Shown: positions 24,953 through 32,949 of the stretch, piece after piece | Layout: each line of letters starts with the position of its first letter | Numbering within the stretch: position 1 is the first letter of the stretch | From: IDS-8 sp040902105 | GTDB taxonomy: Bacteria; Pseudomonadota; Gammaproteobacteria; Steroidobacterales; Woeseiaceae | Assembly: GCA_040902105.1 (NCBI GenBank) | Contig: JBBDXW010000002.1 | Location: 1 to 55,560, forward strand | DNA: 55,560 nt | Reading direction: 5' to 3' | The notes under the pieces: model-generated | What the model saw: the letters and a program-made list of their open reading frames with translations, nothing else | Told to the model about the DNA's origin: nothing | The model's database searches: none | Translations under genes and position numbers: made by a program

Positions 24953-26155
24953 CTAGGGCGCTTTAGCCGGCAGGATCCGCGCGTTGTCGTCGACAGAACT
25001 GGCTGGTAATACCAACCGAAACACCAGATTGTGTTCGCCGATTCCGAGGCGGTCATTGTGTCGCAATCTGGCCGCACGCACTCGTCGGCCGTTGACAAAC
25101 ACACCGTTCATGCTTTTCATGTCCGACACGGTCCAACCGTCCCCCACGTGTTTGATCATCGCATGGTAACGACTGAGCGCCGGATGTTTGATGCGCACTG
25201 TACAATTCGGTGCGCGACCTATCACACAGATCACCTCGGTGATCGGATATTCCATACCGTTAACGACGTCCAACAGCACGGCGAGCCTTTCTTGTGCGGC
25301 AGTCTCCGCAACCGGCTCGGTAGCCTCGTTCAGCGAGCGGATGCCGGATTCCGTCCAGCCCAGCTCGGTTACCGCCTCACGGATATCGTCGGCCGACACG
25401 AACGGAGACTTATCGACAAAAGCAAAAATCAGCGCCGTATCGCATAACATGTTAATCAGCCTGGGGATTCCCCTGCTGTGCTGAAATATCGTGTGGACTA
25501 ACTCCGGATCGAAAATTGTCGAGAAAGAACCGCCCGCGACGGCGAGTCGATGCTCGATGTACATCCGTGTCTCTTCCTCGGTAAGCCCTTTTAGATGGTA
25601 GCGGAGGCGGCAGCGCTGCTTGAGCTGCACAAGCGCAGGCGAATCGAGCATTCGGTTGAACTGCGGCTGCCCTACCAGCACGACATTGATGAGGCTATCT
25701 GTCCCGGGGGAAACGCAGGTCACCAGCCGAAGTTCCTCGAGCACGCCGGCGCTGAGGTTCTGCGCCTCGTCAACGACGATCACCACGCGCCTGCCTTCAC
25801 GGTGTTGGCGCTCGATGAAGCGCTTCAACATTGTGATCAGTTCAACCTTGCCCTTGCCAAACGGATCTTCACCGAATTCGACCAGTATGGATTGCAGCAG
25901 CTCTATCGCCGAGAGTTTTGTCTGGGTGACATAGGCGACTGCGGCGTCGGCCAGCTCCTCGTTCAGAAATTTATGCAGCAGCGTCGTCTTGCCTGAGCCA
26001 ATCTCGCCGGTGACGACAACGAAACTGTCCCGAATCGCCACGGCGAGCCCGATATTGGTCAAGGCCGCTTCATGTTTCTCGCTGAGGAACAGGAACTCCG
26101 GATCGGGCAGTTGCTCGAACGGCTTCCTGTCAAGTCCGAAATGCTTGAGGTACAT
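24953..26155 (-). CDS. ExeA/GspA-type AAA ATPase fused to a C-terminal FHA domain
   Basis: 400 residues. The N-terminus MYLKHFGLDRKPFEQLPDPEFLF is the ExeA/GspA entry motif. Walker A is GEIGSGKTT (about residues 50-58) and Walker B is VVIVVDEAQNL (124-133). A winged-helix-like lid follows (GIPRLINMLCDTAL). After a linker, residues about 305-385 form a forkhead-associated domain with GRAPNCTV, LSRYHAMI and SMNGVFVNGRRV, the phosphothreonine-binding loops. No transmembrane segment or peptidoglycan-binding domain is seen, unlike GspA. The start at 26155 replaces a longer frame whose extension lacks family similarity. Confidence 0.88.
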   Translation of the reverse strand: MYLKHFGLDRKPFEQLPDPEFLFLSEKHEAALTNIGLAVAIRDSFVVVTGEIGSGKTTLLHKFLNEELADAAVAYVTQTKLSAIELLQSILVEFGEDPFGKGKVELITMLKRFIERQHREGRRVVIVVDEAQNLSAGVLEELRLVTCVSPGTDSLINVVLVGQPQFNRMLDSPALVQLKQRCRLRYHLKGLTEEETRMYIEHRLAVAGGSFSTIFDPELVHTIFQHSRGIPRLINMLCDTALIFAFVDKSPFVSADDIREAVTELGWTESGIRSLNEATEPVAETAAQERLAVLLDVVNGMEYPITEVICVIGRAPNCTVRIKHPALSRYHAMIKHVGDGWTVSDMKSMNGVFVNGRRVRAARLRHNDRLGIGEHNLVFRLVLPASSVDDNARILPAKAP

Positions 26156-26213
26156 TGAAAATCCTGCAGTTGCGCGACGGTGCAACGAAATTTCGGCTAA
26201 TGATATCAACATC

Positions 26214-26233
26214 TTAGTCGATCGGCCGACTAA
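26214..26233. repeat. 20-bp palindrome TTAGTCG-N6-CGACTAA upstream of the ExeA-FHA gene
   Basis: Perfect 7-bp arms around ATCGGC. The centre is about 68 bases upstream of the start at 26155. It is a candidate operator for the ExeA-FHA gene. Confidence 0.45.
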
Positions 26234-26438
26234 AATACCGATACTGTATGCGGTCACCGCCCTGTTACCGTCTCAGAGTACCCCGACAGCCACACGGGTG
26301 CACGGACCGCTCCACATCAGCGAAGCCGACCGGGACACCTCAGCCGCCATCGGTAAGTTTGTCGTCGTTTCATTGCGCGGAAGCAGCTGACGGCAATGTC
26401 GCCGGAATCCAGCGCCGATGTAATGGAGCTTCCAGGCC

Positions 26439-26464
26439 CCCGCCGTCAGTCCGGCGGGCTTTTG
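26439..26464 (+). terminator. Plus-strand terminator-like hairpin
   Basis: CCCGCCG-tcagtc-CGGCGGG followed by CTTTT on the plus strand. It overlaps the 3' end of the minus-strand gene 26446-26886. No plus-strand gene precedes it within about 1.5 kb, so the transcript it would end is unknown. Confidence 0.4.
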
Positions 26465-26886
26465 CGCTGCTTGCTCAGACTCTGCAGGGAATCCAGTGCC
26501 GCCGCGAGGCTTTGCCGGGTCCGCGCCGTTATGCTTCCGTTACGGTATTCGTCGACGAGAAACGATTCGACTCGCGATATCAGGTCGTCAAGGTCTTTCG
26601 CCGCAACCTTTCCCTCGCCCGTCTCGCGTTCTGGCCTTCGCCTGGCATCGCCGAACAGGTTGATCCATTGTTCACCGTGCCGACCCAGCCGGAGCAACTC
26701 GTAGAATTCAGGCCCCGGTTTTGGCCCACGTCCGAGCAGGCTGACAATTCCCACGATGAGTGACACGGGCAGCAGCACGAGATCCAGAATGCTGTCTGCA
26801 ATGAGCTTCAGTTGAAAGACGAACATGTCGCGGGCAAGGATCCAGCGATCGCTTTCCCCTGCAACGGGTGCCGTTTCTGATTCCAT
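26446..26886 (-). CDS. Uncharacterised membrane protein
   Basis: 146 residues from the ATG at 26886; the longer open frame upstream has no family features. One hydrophobic segment, LDLVLLPVSLIVGIVSLLG, lies near residue 35. It is followed by a polar tail with a helical end (ISRVESFLVDEYRNGSITARTRQSLAAALDSLQ). The family is not recognised. It lies upstream of the ExeA-FHA gene on the same strand with a 290-base gap. Confidence 0.6.
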   Translation of the reverse strand: MESETAPVAGESDRWILARDMFVFQLKLIADSILDLVLLPVSLIVGIVSLLGRGPKPGPEFYELLRLGRHGEQWINLFGDARRRPERETGEGKVAAKDLDDLISRVESFLVDEYRNGSITARTRQSLAAALDSLQSLSKQRKSPPD

Positions 26887-27177
26887 GCTGCGCTCCGGAT
26901 GGGGCACCAATATAGCACGCGCCGGTGTCACGCCGACTCTCACGCCGGGCGGGAACCGTGAAACATCGCAATCCGTCTGGCTACGCATCCAGCGGCACGA
27001 ACGGTCCGGATCAACCGTGCCTGCTACTCCCATCACGGAAGTCCAGGGCGATGGCTGAGCGTTGGTCGACAGCGCAACAACAACGTGAGACAAAGAAATC
27101 TCTGGAGTTTCATTTCGTCCTTCACATGAACTATCAATTAAGAGCTGTATCGTCGAGCGCCGTCTGTCGTTCCGACG

Positions 27178-27618
27178 TCAGGCGTGTTCCGTGAGCCAAC
27201 GACAGGCCAACGCTCCGCCGAGCATCGCCAGCACAAAAACCAGCACCGGCACGCTCCCCGTCGCGAGGGCTGACAGCGCGGGCCCCGGACAGAACCCGGC
27301 CAGGCCCCAGCCGACTCCGAATATCACTGCGCCACCGAGTAGCCGGGGATCCAGTCCAGTTCGAGTCGACAAGGAAAAACTTTCCTCCAGTACAGGGCTC
27401 GGCCGCTTGAGGATCGTGCGGAAGGCGGGTACTGCAACGGCCAGCGCACCCGTCATCACAAGGGCCAGGGTTGGGTCCCAGGCGCCTGCAATATCGAGGA
27501 AACCAATCACCTTCGCAGGGTTTACCATGCCGGATATCACCAGTCCAAGCCCGAACAGGATCCCGGCTGCGAGGGGCGTCAGAAGCCGGGCCGTTGAGGA
27601 ACGGGACGGGTCAGCCAA
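27178..27618 (-). CDS. YeeE/YedE family sulfur transporter, half-size subunit B (DUF6691-like)
   Basis: 146 residues with about four membrane helices. FGLGLVISGMVNPAKVIGFLDI at the N-terminus and VIFGVGWGLAGFCPGPALSALATG near the end carry the Gly-rich motif with the conserved Cys of thiosulfate/sulfur-uptake YeeE proteins. It is the second of two half-size genes (PmpA/PmpB arrangement) and overlaps the upstream partner by eight bases. Confidence 0.85.
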   Translation of the reverse strand: MADPSRSSTARLLTPLAAGILFGLGLVISGMVNPAKVIGFLDIAGAWDPTLALVMTGALAVAVPAFRTILKRPSPVLEESFSLSTRTGLDPRLLGGAVIFGVGWGLAGFCPGPALSALATGSVPVLVFVLAMLGGALACRWLTEHA

Positions 27619-28045
27619 CCAAGCCTCCGAAGACGTGCCGGGTAAGCCATACGGTCACGATCGCACTGAACATAAAGACAAGCGTCGCCGCGATTGAACG
27701 CGGGGACAGGCGGGCGATTCCACACACGCCGTGACCGCTGGTACAGCCACCCCCCATGCGCGTGCCAAAACCTACGAGCAATCCGGCGACCGCCATGACC
27801 GGCAAGGGCGCCATAATCTCGACCGGAAAAGGCGCACCCCGTGCAGCGATGAGTGCCAACGGTCCCGCCAGCAGACCGATGACAAACATCACCCGCCAGC
27901 CTGTTTCGCCGCTTTTGGGCAGAACCAGACCACCGACGATGCCGCTGATACCGGCAATGCGCCCGTTCGCCAGCAGCAACAACGCAGCAGCAAATCCGAT
28001 CAGGACGCCCCCGAGAAAACCGCTGACGGGAGTGAAATTTGCCAT
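27611..28045 (-). CDS. YeeE/YedE family sulfur transporter, half-size subunit A
   Basis: 144 residues from the ATG at 28045 (MANFTPVSG). FLGGVLIGFAAALLLLANGRIAGISGI and GFGTRMGGGCTSGHGVCGIARLSPRS, with two conserved cysteines, match the first half of full-length YeeE. Together with the next gene it rebuilds one complete transporter. Uptake of thiosulfate or persulfide-type sulfur is likely. No rhodanese or TusA gene is adjacent. Confidence 0.87.
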   Translation of the reverse strand: MANFTPVSGFLGGVLIGFAAALLLLANGRIAGISGIVGGLVLPKSGETGWRVMFVIGLLAGPLALIAARGAPFPVEIMAPLPVMAVAGLLVGFGTRMGGGCTSGHGVCGIARLSPRSIAATLVFMFSAIVTVWLTRHVFGGLVG

Positions 28046-28068
28046 TGCCTCCCCCAGCCGCAAATATA

Positions 28069-28626
28069 TCATCGCCAGATCACTTCCTCATCGAAGTCGA
28101 GCGCCGCGAAATCTTCCGTCCTTAACGCATGTTCTCTCTCGTGACCCATGAAGAACTCGTCAAGTTGAGGCGGGGCCACGCCGGTACCTGAGAGCATCGC
28201 GTGCACCTGGCCACGATGATGAATCTGGTGCTGGAAAAGATGCAAAAGCGTTCGGTCCTTGCGCTCGGTCTGTACCCAGTCGTCCCGGATGATATCGATT
28301 GATTCCGCAAGCTGCGCATCGTTCAGAGCATCGCAAAGTGCAAGCAACCTGCGGTCGACAGTACGTTGTTCTCGCTCGAGGTCCGCTATTGCCGGACACG
28401 GAATCTCTTCGATGTCGGCATACTTCACGCCACGACCTTCCAGCGCGCCCACGTATAACCAGTCGACGGTCAGTATGTGGTTCAGGGTGTGGATGATCGA
28501 CGGGAAAAAGCCCGTGCGAGTCGCCGCCAGCTCATCCCCTGACAATTTCTTGCAGGGTGTGAGTAGCCGGTAGTTGGACCATGCGTTGTTATATGCCTGG
28601 GCGCGAAAATACGTTATTGCCGTCAA
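28069..28626 (-). CDS. DinB family protein
   Basis: About 185 residues forming a four-helix bundle. The metal-site histidines are in SIIHTLNHIL and LFQHQIHHRGQVHAML, the pattern of the DinB/YfiT superfamily. The start is probably the TTG at 28626 with AGGA six bases upstream, because the frame further upstream overlaps the TolB-like gene and reads as a shadow. The family includes thiol-transferases; the reaction here is unknown. Confidence 0.8.
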   Translation of the reverse strand: MTAITYFRAQAYNNAWSNYRLLTPCKKLSGDELAATRTGFFPSIIHTLNHILTVDWLYVGALEGRGVKYADIEEIPCPAIADLEREQRTVDRRLLALCDALNDAQLAESIDIIRDDWVQTERKDRTLLHLFQHQIHHRGQVHAMLSGTGVAPPQLDEFFMGHEREHALRTEDFAALDFDEEVIWR

Positions 28627-28673
28627 GGGATGTCCTGCCGATTGATCTACCTGATGACCGGTGCAACTTGATC

Positions 28674-29594
28674 TCACCTTCGCTTCAGGACCTGCCGATT
28701 CGAGCCATCGGCGTTCATAATGTAGATCTCGGATGGACCATCCCCATCGGAAGAAAAAACGATTCTCTTTCCGTCCGGTGACCAAACCGCGGCACGCTCG
28801 GTAGCAAGCGTGTTGGTCAGACGGCGCACATCCTTGCCATTTGCATCCATGACGTAGATATCGCTATTTCCGTCGCGATCAGACGTGAACGCTATTTTCG
28901 TATTGTCCGGCGACCAGGACGCTGCATTATCGTTAAACTCTGTATTGACGAGCCGCCGCGGATCTCTGCCATCCCGCTTCATCGTGAAAATCTGGTTGTT
29001 GCCCGTACGATCGGAATAAAAAATCAGATGCTTTCCATCCCGTGACCAATTGGGTACCTGATCGTTGGCCTCGCCCGTCGTGATAGTCCGAAAGTTGCTG
29101 CCGTCAGCATTCATCATGCAGATGCGCCATTTCTTATCGTCGTCAAAATTGTTCGTCGCGCGCCATTGAAACGCGATTAGCTTTTCGTCCGGCGAATACA
29201 CCGGCACGCCCGCAAACCCTCGGAGGTTCGTGAGCCTTACGACGTTCGAGCCGTCGGAGCTCATGGAATATATGTTCGTGTCCTCGCCATTTTCACGAGG
29301 CGACTGGAATACAATCGTGCGTCCGTCCCGCGAGAAGAAAGGATGGGCATCTCTCCCCTGGACGAAAGAAAGTCGACGGACGCTTGAACCGTCCATATTC
29401 ATCACATAAATCTCCGAATCATCGTCGCGATCCGAGGTGAATACGATCCGCTTCCCGTCGTGGGACCACTGTGGAAACCTGTTGTCAGGCGCGGATTGTG
29501 GCAGTTCCTGTGCATTTCCGGAGAGAACACAGACACTGACGCCAACGCCGATAATTGCGCGCAAGAAAGCGTCCGGCCGGGGCATGGCACTCAT
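28674..29594 (-). CDS. TolB-like WD40/PD40 beta-propeller protein, exported
   Basis: 306 residues with an N-terminal signal peptide ending near LSGNAQ. At least six PD40 repeats follow, of the form FPQWSHDGKRIVFTSDRDDDSEIYVMNMDG. The protein lacks the TolB N-terminal domain, so it is not the Tol-Pal TolB itself. It is probably a periplasmic six-bladed propeller of unknown partner. A second in-frame ATG three codons in is an alternative start. Confidence 0.85.
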   Translation of the reverse strand: MSAMPRPDAFLRAIIGVGVSVCVLSGNAQELPQSAPDNRFPQWSHDGKRIVFTSDRDDDSEIYVMNMDGSSVRRLSFVQGRDAHPFFSRDGRTIVFQSPRENGEDTNIYSMSSDGSNVVRLTNLRGFAGVPVYSPDEKLIAFQWRATNNFDDDKKWRICMMNADGSNFRTITTGEANDQVPNWSRDGKHLIFYSDRTGNNQIFTMKRDGRDPRRLVNTEFNDNAASWSPDNTKIAFTSDRDGNSDIYVMDANGKDVRRLTNTLATERAAVWSPDGKRIVFSSDGDGPSEIYIMNADGSNRQVLKRR

Positions 29595-29604
29595 TGTCAG
29601 TTTC

Positions 29605-30072
29605 CTATTCGCCTATATCCTCATACCAGAGGGAACCGTTCTTCTGGATAAAGTCGCGCAGTAAACGAAAGCATTCTGCGCTGTCGAGCACGTCCAACCG
29701 GACCCCGCGTGACCGGAGATAGTCCTCGGGGCCCTGGAAGGTTCGATTCTCGCCAATAACGACGCGCGGAATCTTGTAAAGCAGGATCGCGCCGCTGCAC
29801 ATGTCGCACGGCGACAGCGTTGAATAGAGAACAGAGCGCCTGTAATCCGCAACGGTCAGCCGTCCGGCGTTCTCAAGGCAATCGATTTCTGCGTGCAGTA
29901 CCGAACTCCCGCGTTGAACACGTCTGTTGTGTCCGCGACCGACGATTTCGTCATCAATGACGAGGACCGCGCCAATCGGAATTCCGCCGCTCTGTAAGCC
30001 TTGCCTGGCTTCCTGAATCGCCGCGTCGAGAAACGAGTTCAACAATCGCCTGCTCCTTCGACCGCAACACAA
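29605..30072 (-). CDS. Yeast-type cytosine deaminase (CDA-fold)
   Basis: 155 residues of the zinc cytidine deaminase fold. The zinc site is HAE in LHAEIDCLENAGRL plus PCDMC in TLSPCDMCSGAILLY. The order GGIPIGAVL, GRGHNRR, QRGSS, LHAE, SPCDMC-x-GAI, and the C-terminal end EDIGE closely follows the fungal Fcy1 cytosine deaminase. It should convert cytosine to uracil; a guanine- or tRNA-type deaminase is less likely given that pattern. The true start may be a few codons inside the ATG at 30072. Confidence 0.85.
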   Translation of the reverse strand: MCCGRRSRRLLNSFLDAAIQEARQGLQSGGIPIGAVLVIDDEIVGRGHNRRVQRGSSVLHAEIDCLENAGRLTVADYRRSVLYSTLSPCDMCSGAILLYKIPRVVIGENRTFQGPEDYLRSRGVRLDVLDSAECFRLLRDFIQKNGSLWYEDIGE

Positions 30073-30096
30073 GCCGTACCCGGTCGGATGGGCCTT

Positions 30097-31107
30097 TTAC
30101 TCCAGCTTCCTGATACCAATGGCATAACGAACTTCATCAATGAACGGCGACGAGATCTCGCGGGCCTTGACGGCTCCTTTCAGTAACTGCTGTTCGACCT
30201 CGGACGGATTCTCCATGAGACGTCGATATTCTTTTCGAGCTGGCTTGATGTGCTCGTTGACGTACTCAAACAGCACCCGCTTCATTTCACCCCAGGCGAT
30301 ACCTTCCGCATAGCGCGTTTCGACCTCACGGACCTCCGCCTCCGCCGCGAACGCCTTGTAGATATCGAACAGCGTCGAGTCACGGGTGTCTTTCGGTTCG
30401 CCCGGCTCGAGACTGTTTGTCCTGATCTTCATGATCAGTTTACGTAACTGCTTCTCGTCCGTGAATAACGGGATCGTGTTGTTGTAACTCTTGCTCATCT
30501 TGCGCCCATCGAGCCCGGCGAGTACCGCCGTGTTGTCGCTTATTTCGGGCTCCGGCAACACGAACAATTCGCCGTAGCGATGATTGAAGCGTTGTGCGAT
30601 GTCGCGCGCCATCTCGACGTGCTGCTTCTGGTCGCGGCCGACCGGCACTTTGGTCGACTTGAACATCAGGATGTCCGCTGCCATCAGGATCGGATAACTG
30701 TAGAGGGCCATCGTAATGCCCTTGTCCGGGTCGCTGTTGCCGCCCTCCTCGTTCGCCTGCACCATCGCCTTGTAGGAGTGCGCCCGATTCATGAGACCCT
30801 TGGCCGTCACGCTGGTAAGTATCCACGTGAGTTCCGTGATCTCCGGGATGTCGGATTGCCGGTAGAACACCGCGTTGTCGGTGTCGAGTCCCAGCGCGAG
30901 CCAGGCCGCCGCAATCTCGAGCGTCGAGCGTTTGATCTTGTCCGGGTCCTCGGCTTTCGCCAGCGCGTGAAAATCCGCGAGAAAATAGTAGTTCTTCTTC
31001 GACCGGTCCTTGCTTGCGGCAATGCCGGGCCGTATGGCGCCGACGTAATTGCCGATGTGCGGCGTGCCGGTCGTTGTAATGCCGGTAAGGTAAATATCCT
31101 GGCTCAT
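30097..31107 (-). CDS. trpS: Tryptophanyl-tRNA synthetase
   Basis: 336 residues, a class I synthetase of usual length. The HIGH-equivalent motif is GTPHIGNY near residue 15 and the KMSKS loop is GRKMSKSYNN near residue 195. Tryptophan-pocket segments include YPILMAADIL and VGRDQKQHVE. It charges tRNA-Trp. It starts three bases after the ggt stop, so the two are co-transcribed. Confidence 0.97.
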   Translation of the reverse strand: MSQDIYLTGITTTGTPHIGNYVGAIRPGIAASKDRSKKNYYFLADFHALAKAEDPDKIKRSTLEIAAAWLALGLDTDNAVFYRQSDIPEITELTWILTSVTAKGLMNRAHSYKAMVQANEEGGNSDPDKGITMALYSYPILMAADILMFKSTKVPVGRDQKQHVEMARDIAQRFNHRYGELFVLPEPEISDNTAVLAGLDGRKMSKSYNNTIPLFTDEKQLRKLIMKIRTNSLEPGEPKDTRDSTLFDIYKAFAAEAEVREVETRYAEGIAWGEMKRVLFEYVNEHIKPARKEYRRLMENPSEVEQQLLKGAVKAREISSPFIDEVRYAIGIRKLE

Positions 31108-31110
31108 CAA

Positions 31111-32805
31111 TCAGTATCCGGCTGCCTGCCCGTCCTTGCGTGATTCCGACGCACCGTAGTAAACGCCCTGTTCGTCATCCCGCCGAACAGCCTGGTAGCC
31201 GCCGTAGTCGGTGCGTTCGGTAGCGACGTAATGTCCCATTTTCCTGAGCTTATCGCGGACTTCGTCCGAATAGCCGCTTTCGAGATAAACGATTCCCCCA
31301 TCGGCCATGACCTCATCCGTCGGCTGGGTCGATCCGGCGTGACGAATGCGTGAGGCATCGCCCGCTTCCTGCAGGTTCATGCCGAAGTCGATCATGTTGA
31401 CGAGTATCTGGGCATGACCCTGCGGCTGCATCGAGCCGCCCATCACGCCAAAGGCCATATAAGCCCTCCCGTCTTTCATCACGAACGCCGGAATGATGGT
31501 GTGAAACGGGCGCTTGCCCGGCTCGAACCTGTTGGAATGGCCTTCCTGCAAGCTGAACAGCGCACCGCGATTCTGCAAGCCGAAGCCGAGTCCGCCCGGA
31601 GTCATCCCCGAGCCCATGCCCCCGTAGTTGCTTTGAATCAGCGACACCATGTTGCCGTCCTTGTCCGCGACGGCGAGATAAATCGTATCGCCGTTCTCGA
31701 TACGCGCATCGCCAGCGGGGTAATGGCTTGCCGCTTGCTCCGCGCTCATCAATCGCCGCCGCTCGTCGGCGTACGATTTCGAAATCAGCGCCTTGATCGG
31801 CGCCTGGTAAAAATCCGGATCAGCGTAATACTTTGCGCGATCCTCATACACCAGCTTTTTCGCCTCGACAAACGTGTGGGCGTAGTCTGCGCTGCCAAAG
31901 CCCATGGCGCGCAAGTCGTAGCCTTCCAGGATGTTCAGCAGCTGAAGTGCGGCGATTCCCTGGCTGTTCGGCGGCAGCTCGTATACGTCGTAACCGCGGT
32001 AATTGGTGGATAACGGCTCAACCCATTCCGACCTGTGCGCGGCAAGATCGGCATAGCGCAGGAAGCCGCCGTGTTCTGTCATGTATGAATCGATTTTGCG
32101 GGCGATGTCACCGTTGTAAAACGCATCGCGGCCGCCGGCCGCGATCTGTTCGTAGGTGTCTGCCAGTCGCGGATTCCTGAAGACGTCGCCTTTGGAAGGC
32201 GCCGCCCCGCCGGGCATGAAGGTTTGCATAAAGCCCGGATAGTCATGGCGCGTCTTCGCGTTCAACTGCCAAACCCGGGCTATCACCTCCGACAGAGGAA
32301 ATCCGCCCCGGGCATAGTCGATGGCCGGCGCCAGAATTTGCGCCATCGGAAGCCGGCCGTAACGCCGGTGCAATTCGAACCAGCCGTCCACCGCGCCCGG
32401 GACGCTGACCGACAGCGGGCCCAGGTAGGGGACCTGCCCCAGCCCCTGTTCGAAAAAATGCCCGATAGTCAACGACTTGGGTGACCGTCCGGACGCATTC
32501 AGGCCGGCAAGATGTTCCTTTTCGGCGTCCCAGACGATCGCGAACAGGTCGCCGCCTATGCCACAGCCGGTCGGTTCCATCAGGCCCAGCGTTGCGTTTG
32601 CTGCGATGGCCGCATCGACGGCGCCGCCGCCCGCCTTCAGGATATCCAGTGCAACCTGCGTCGCAAGCGGCTGGCTGGTGGCCGCCATACCGTGCGCGGC
32701 GATCACCTCCGATCGCGACGCAAAGGGCTTCCCGGTTATACGATCGTAGCCATGCACCGCCATACTAGTCAAAAGCACCAGCATGAACGAGGCAGTTCGA
32801 TGCAT
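31111..32805 (-). CDS. ggt: Gamma-glutamyltransferase (periplasmic)
   Basis: 564 residues starting MHRTASFMLVLLTSMAVHG, a signal peptide; the open frame upstream of it lacks one and was excluded. The large-subunit start has AAHGMAATSQPLATQVALDIL and GIGGDLFAI. The autoprocessing threonine is the T of ENGDTIYLAVADKDGN, aligned with TTHYSVVDKDGN of E. coli Ggt. The later GGSMQPQGHAQ and R-residue segments are conserved. It cleaves glutathione or transfers gamma-glutamyl groups. It is co-transcribed with trpS. Confidence 0.93.
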   Translation of the reverse strand: MHRTASFMLVLLTSMAVHGYDRITGKPFASRSEVIAAHGMAATSQPLATQVALDILKAGGGAVDAAIAANATLGLMEPTGCGIGGDLFAIVWDAEKEHLAGLNASGRSPKSLTIGHFFEQGLGQVPYLGPLSVSVPGAVDGWFELHRRYGRLPMAQILAPAIDYARGGFPLSEVIARVWQLNAKTRHDYPGFMQTFMPGGAAPSKGDVFRNPRLADTYEQIAAGGRDAFYNGDIARKIDSYMTEHGGFLRYADLAAHRSEWVEPLSTNYRGYDVYELPPNSQGIAALQLLNILEGYDLRAMGFGSADYAHTFVEAKKLVYEDRAKYYADPDFYQAPIKALISKSYADERRRLMSAEQAASHYPAGDARIENGDTIYLAVADKDGNMVSLIQSNYGGMGSGMTPGGLGFGLQNRGALFSLQEGHSNRFEPGKRPFHTIIPAFVMKDGRAYMAFGVMGGSMQPQGHAQILVNMIDFGMNLQEAGDASRIRHAGSTQPTDEVMADGGIVYLESGYSDEVRDKLRKMGHYVATERTDYGGYQAVRRDDEQGVYYGASESRKDGQAAGY

Positions 32806-32949
32806 GCATATCTGCGGCCACACCCTGGAAAACGCTAAATGATGCCTAGATTGGGTGCGGATTGAAACCGGCGTGAACGCCGACTCGCCCGGACGTTCAC
32901 GTTGTAGTCGCCGATTTGAGACTCGCGAGCGTGCATCGCTACGGTTATC

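Noticed and set aside
28674..29594. Assignment of the beta-propeller as TolB of the Tol-Pal system
   Set aside because: It lacks the TolB N-terminal domain and no tolQRA or pal is nearby. Only the propeller repeats are supported.
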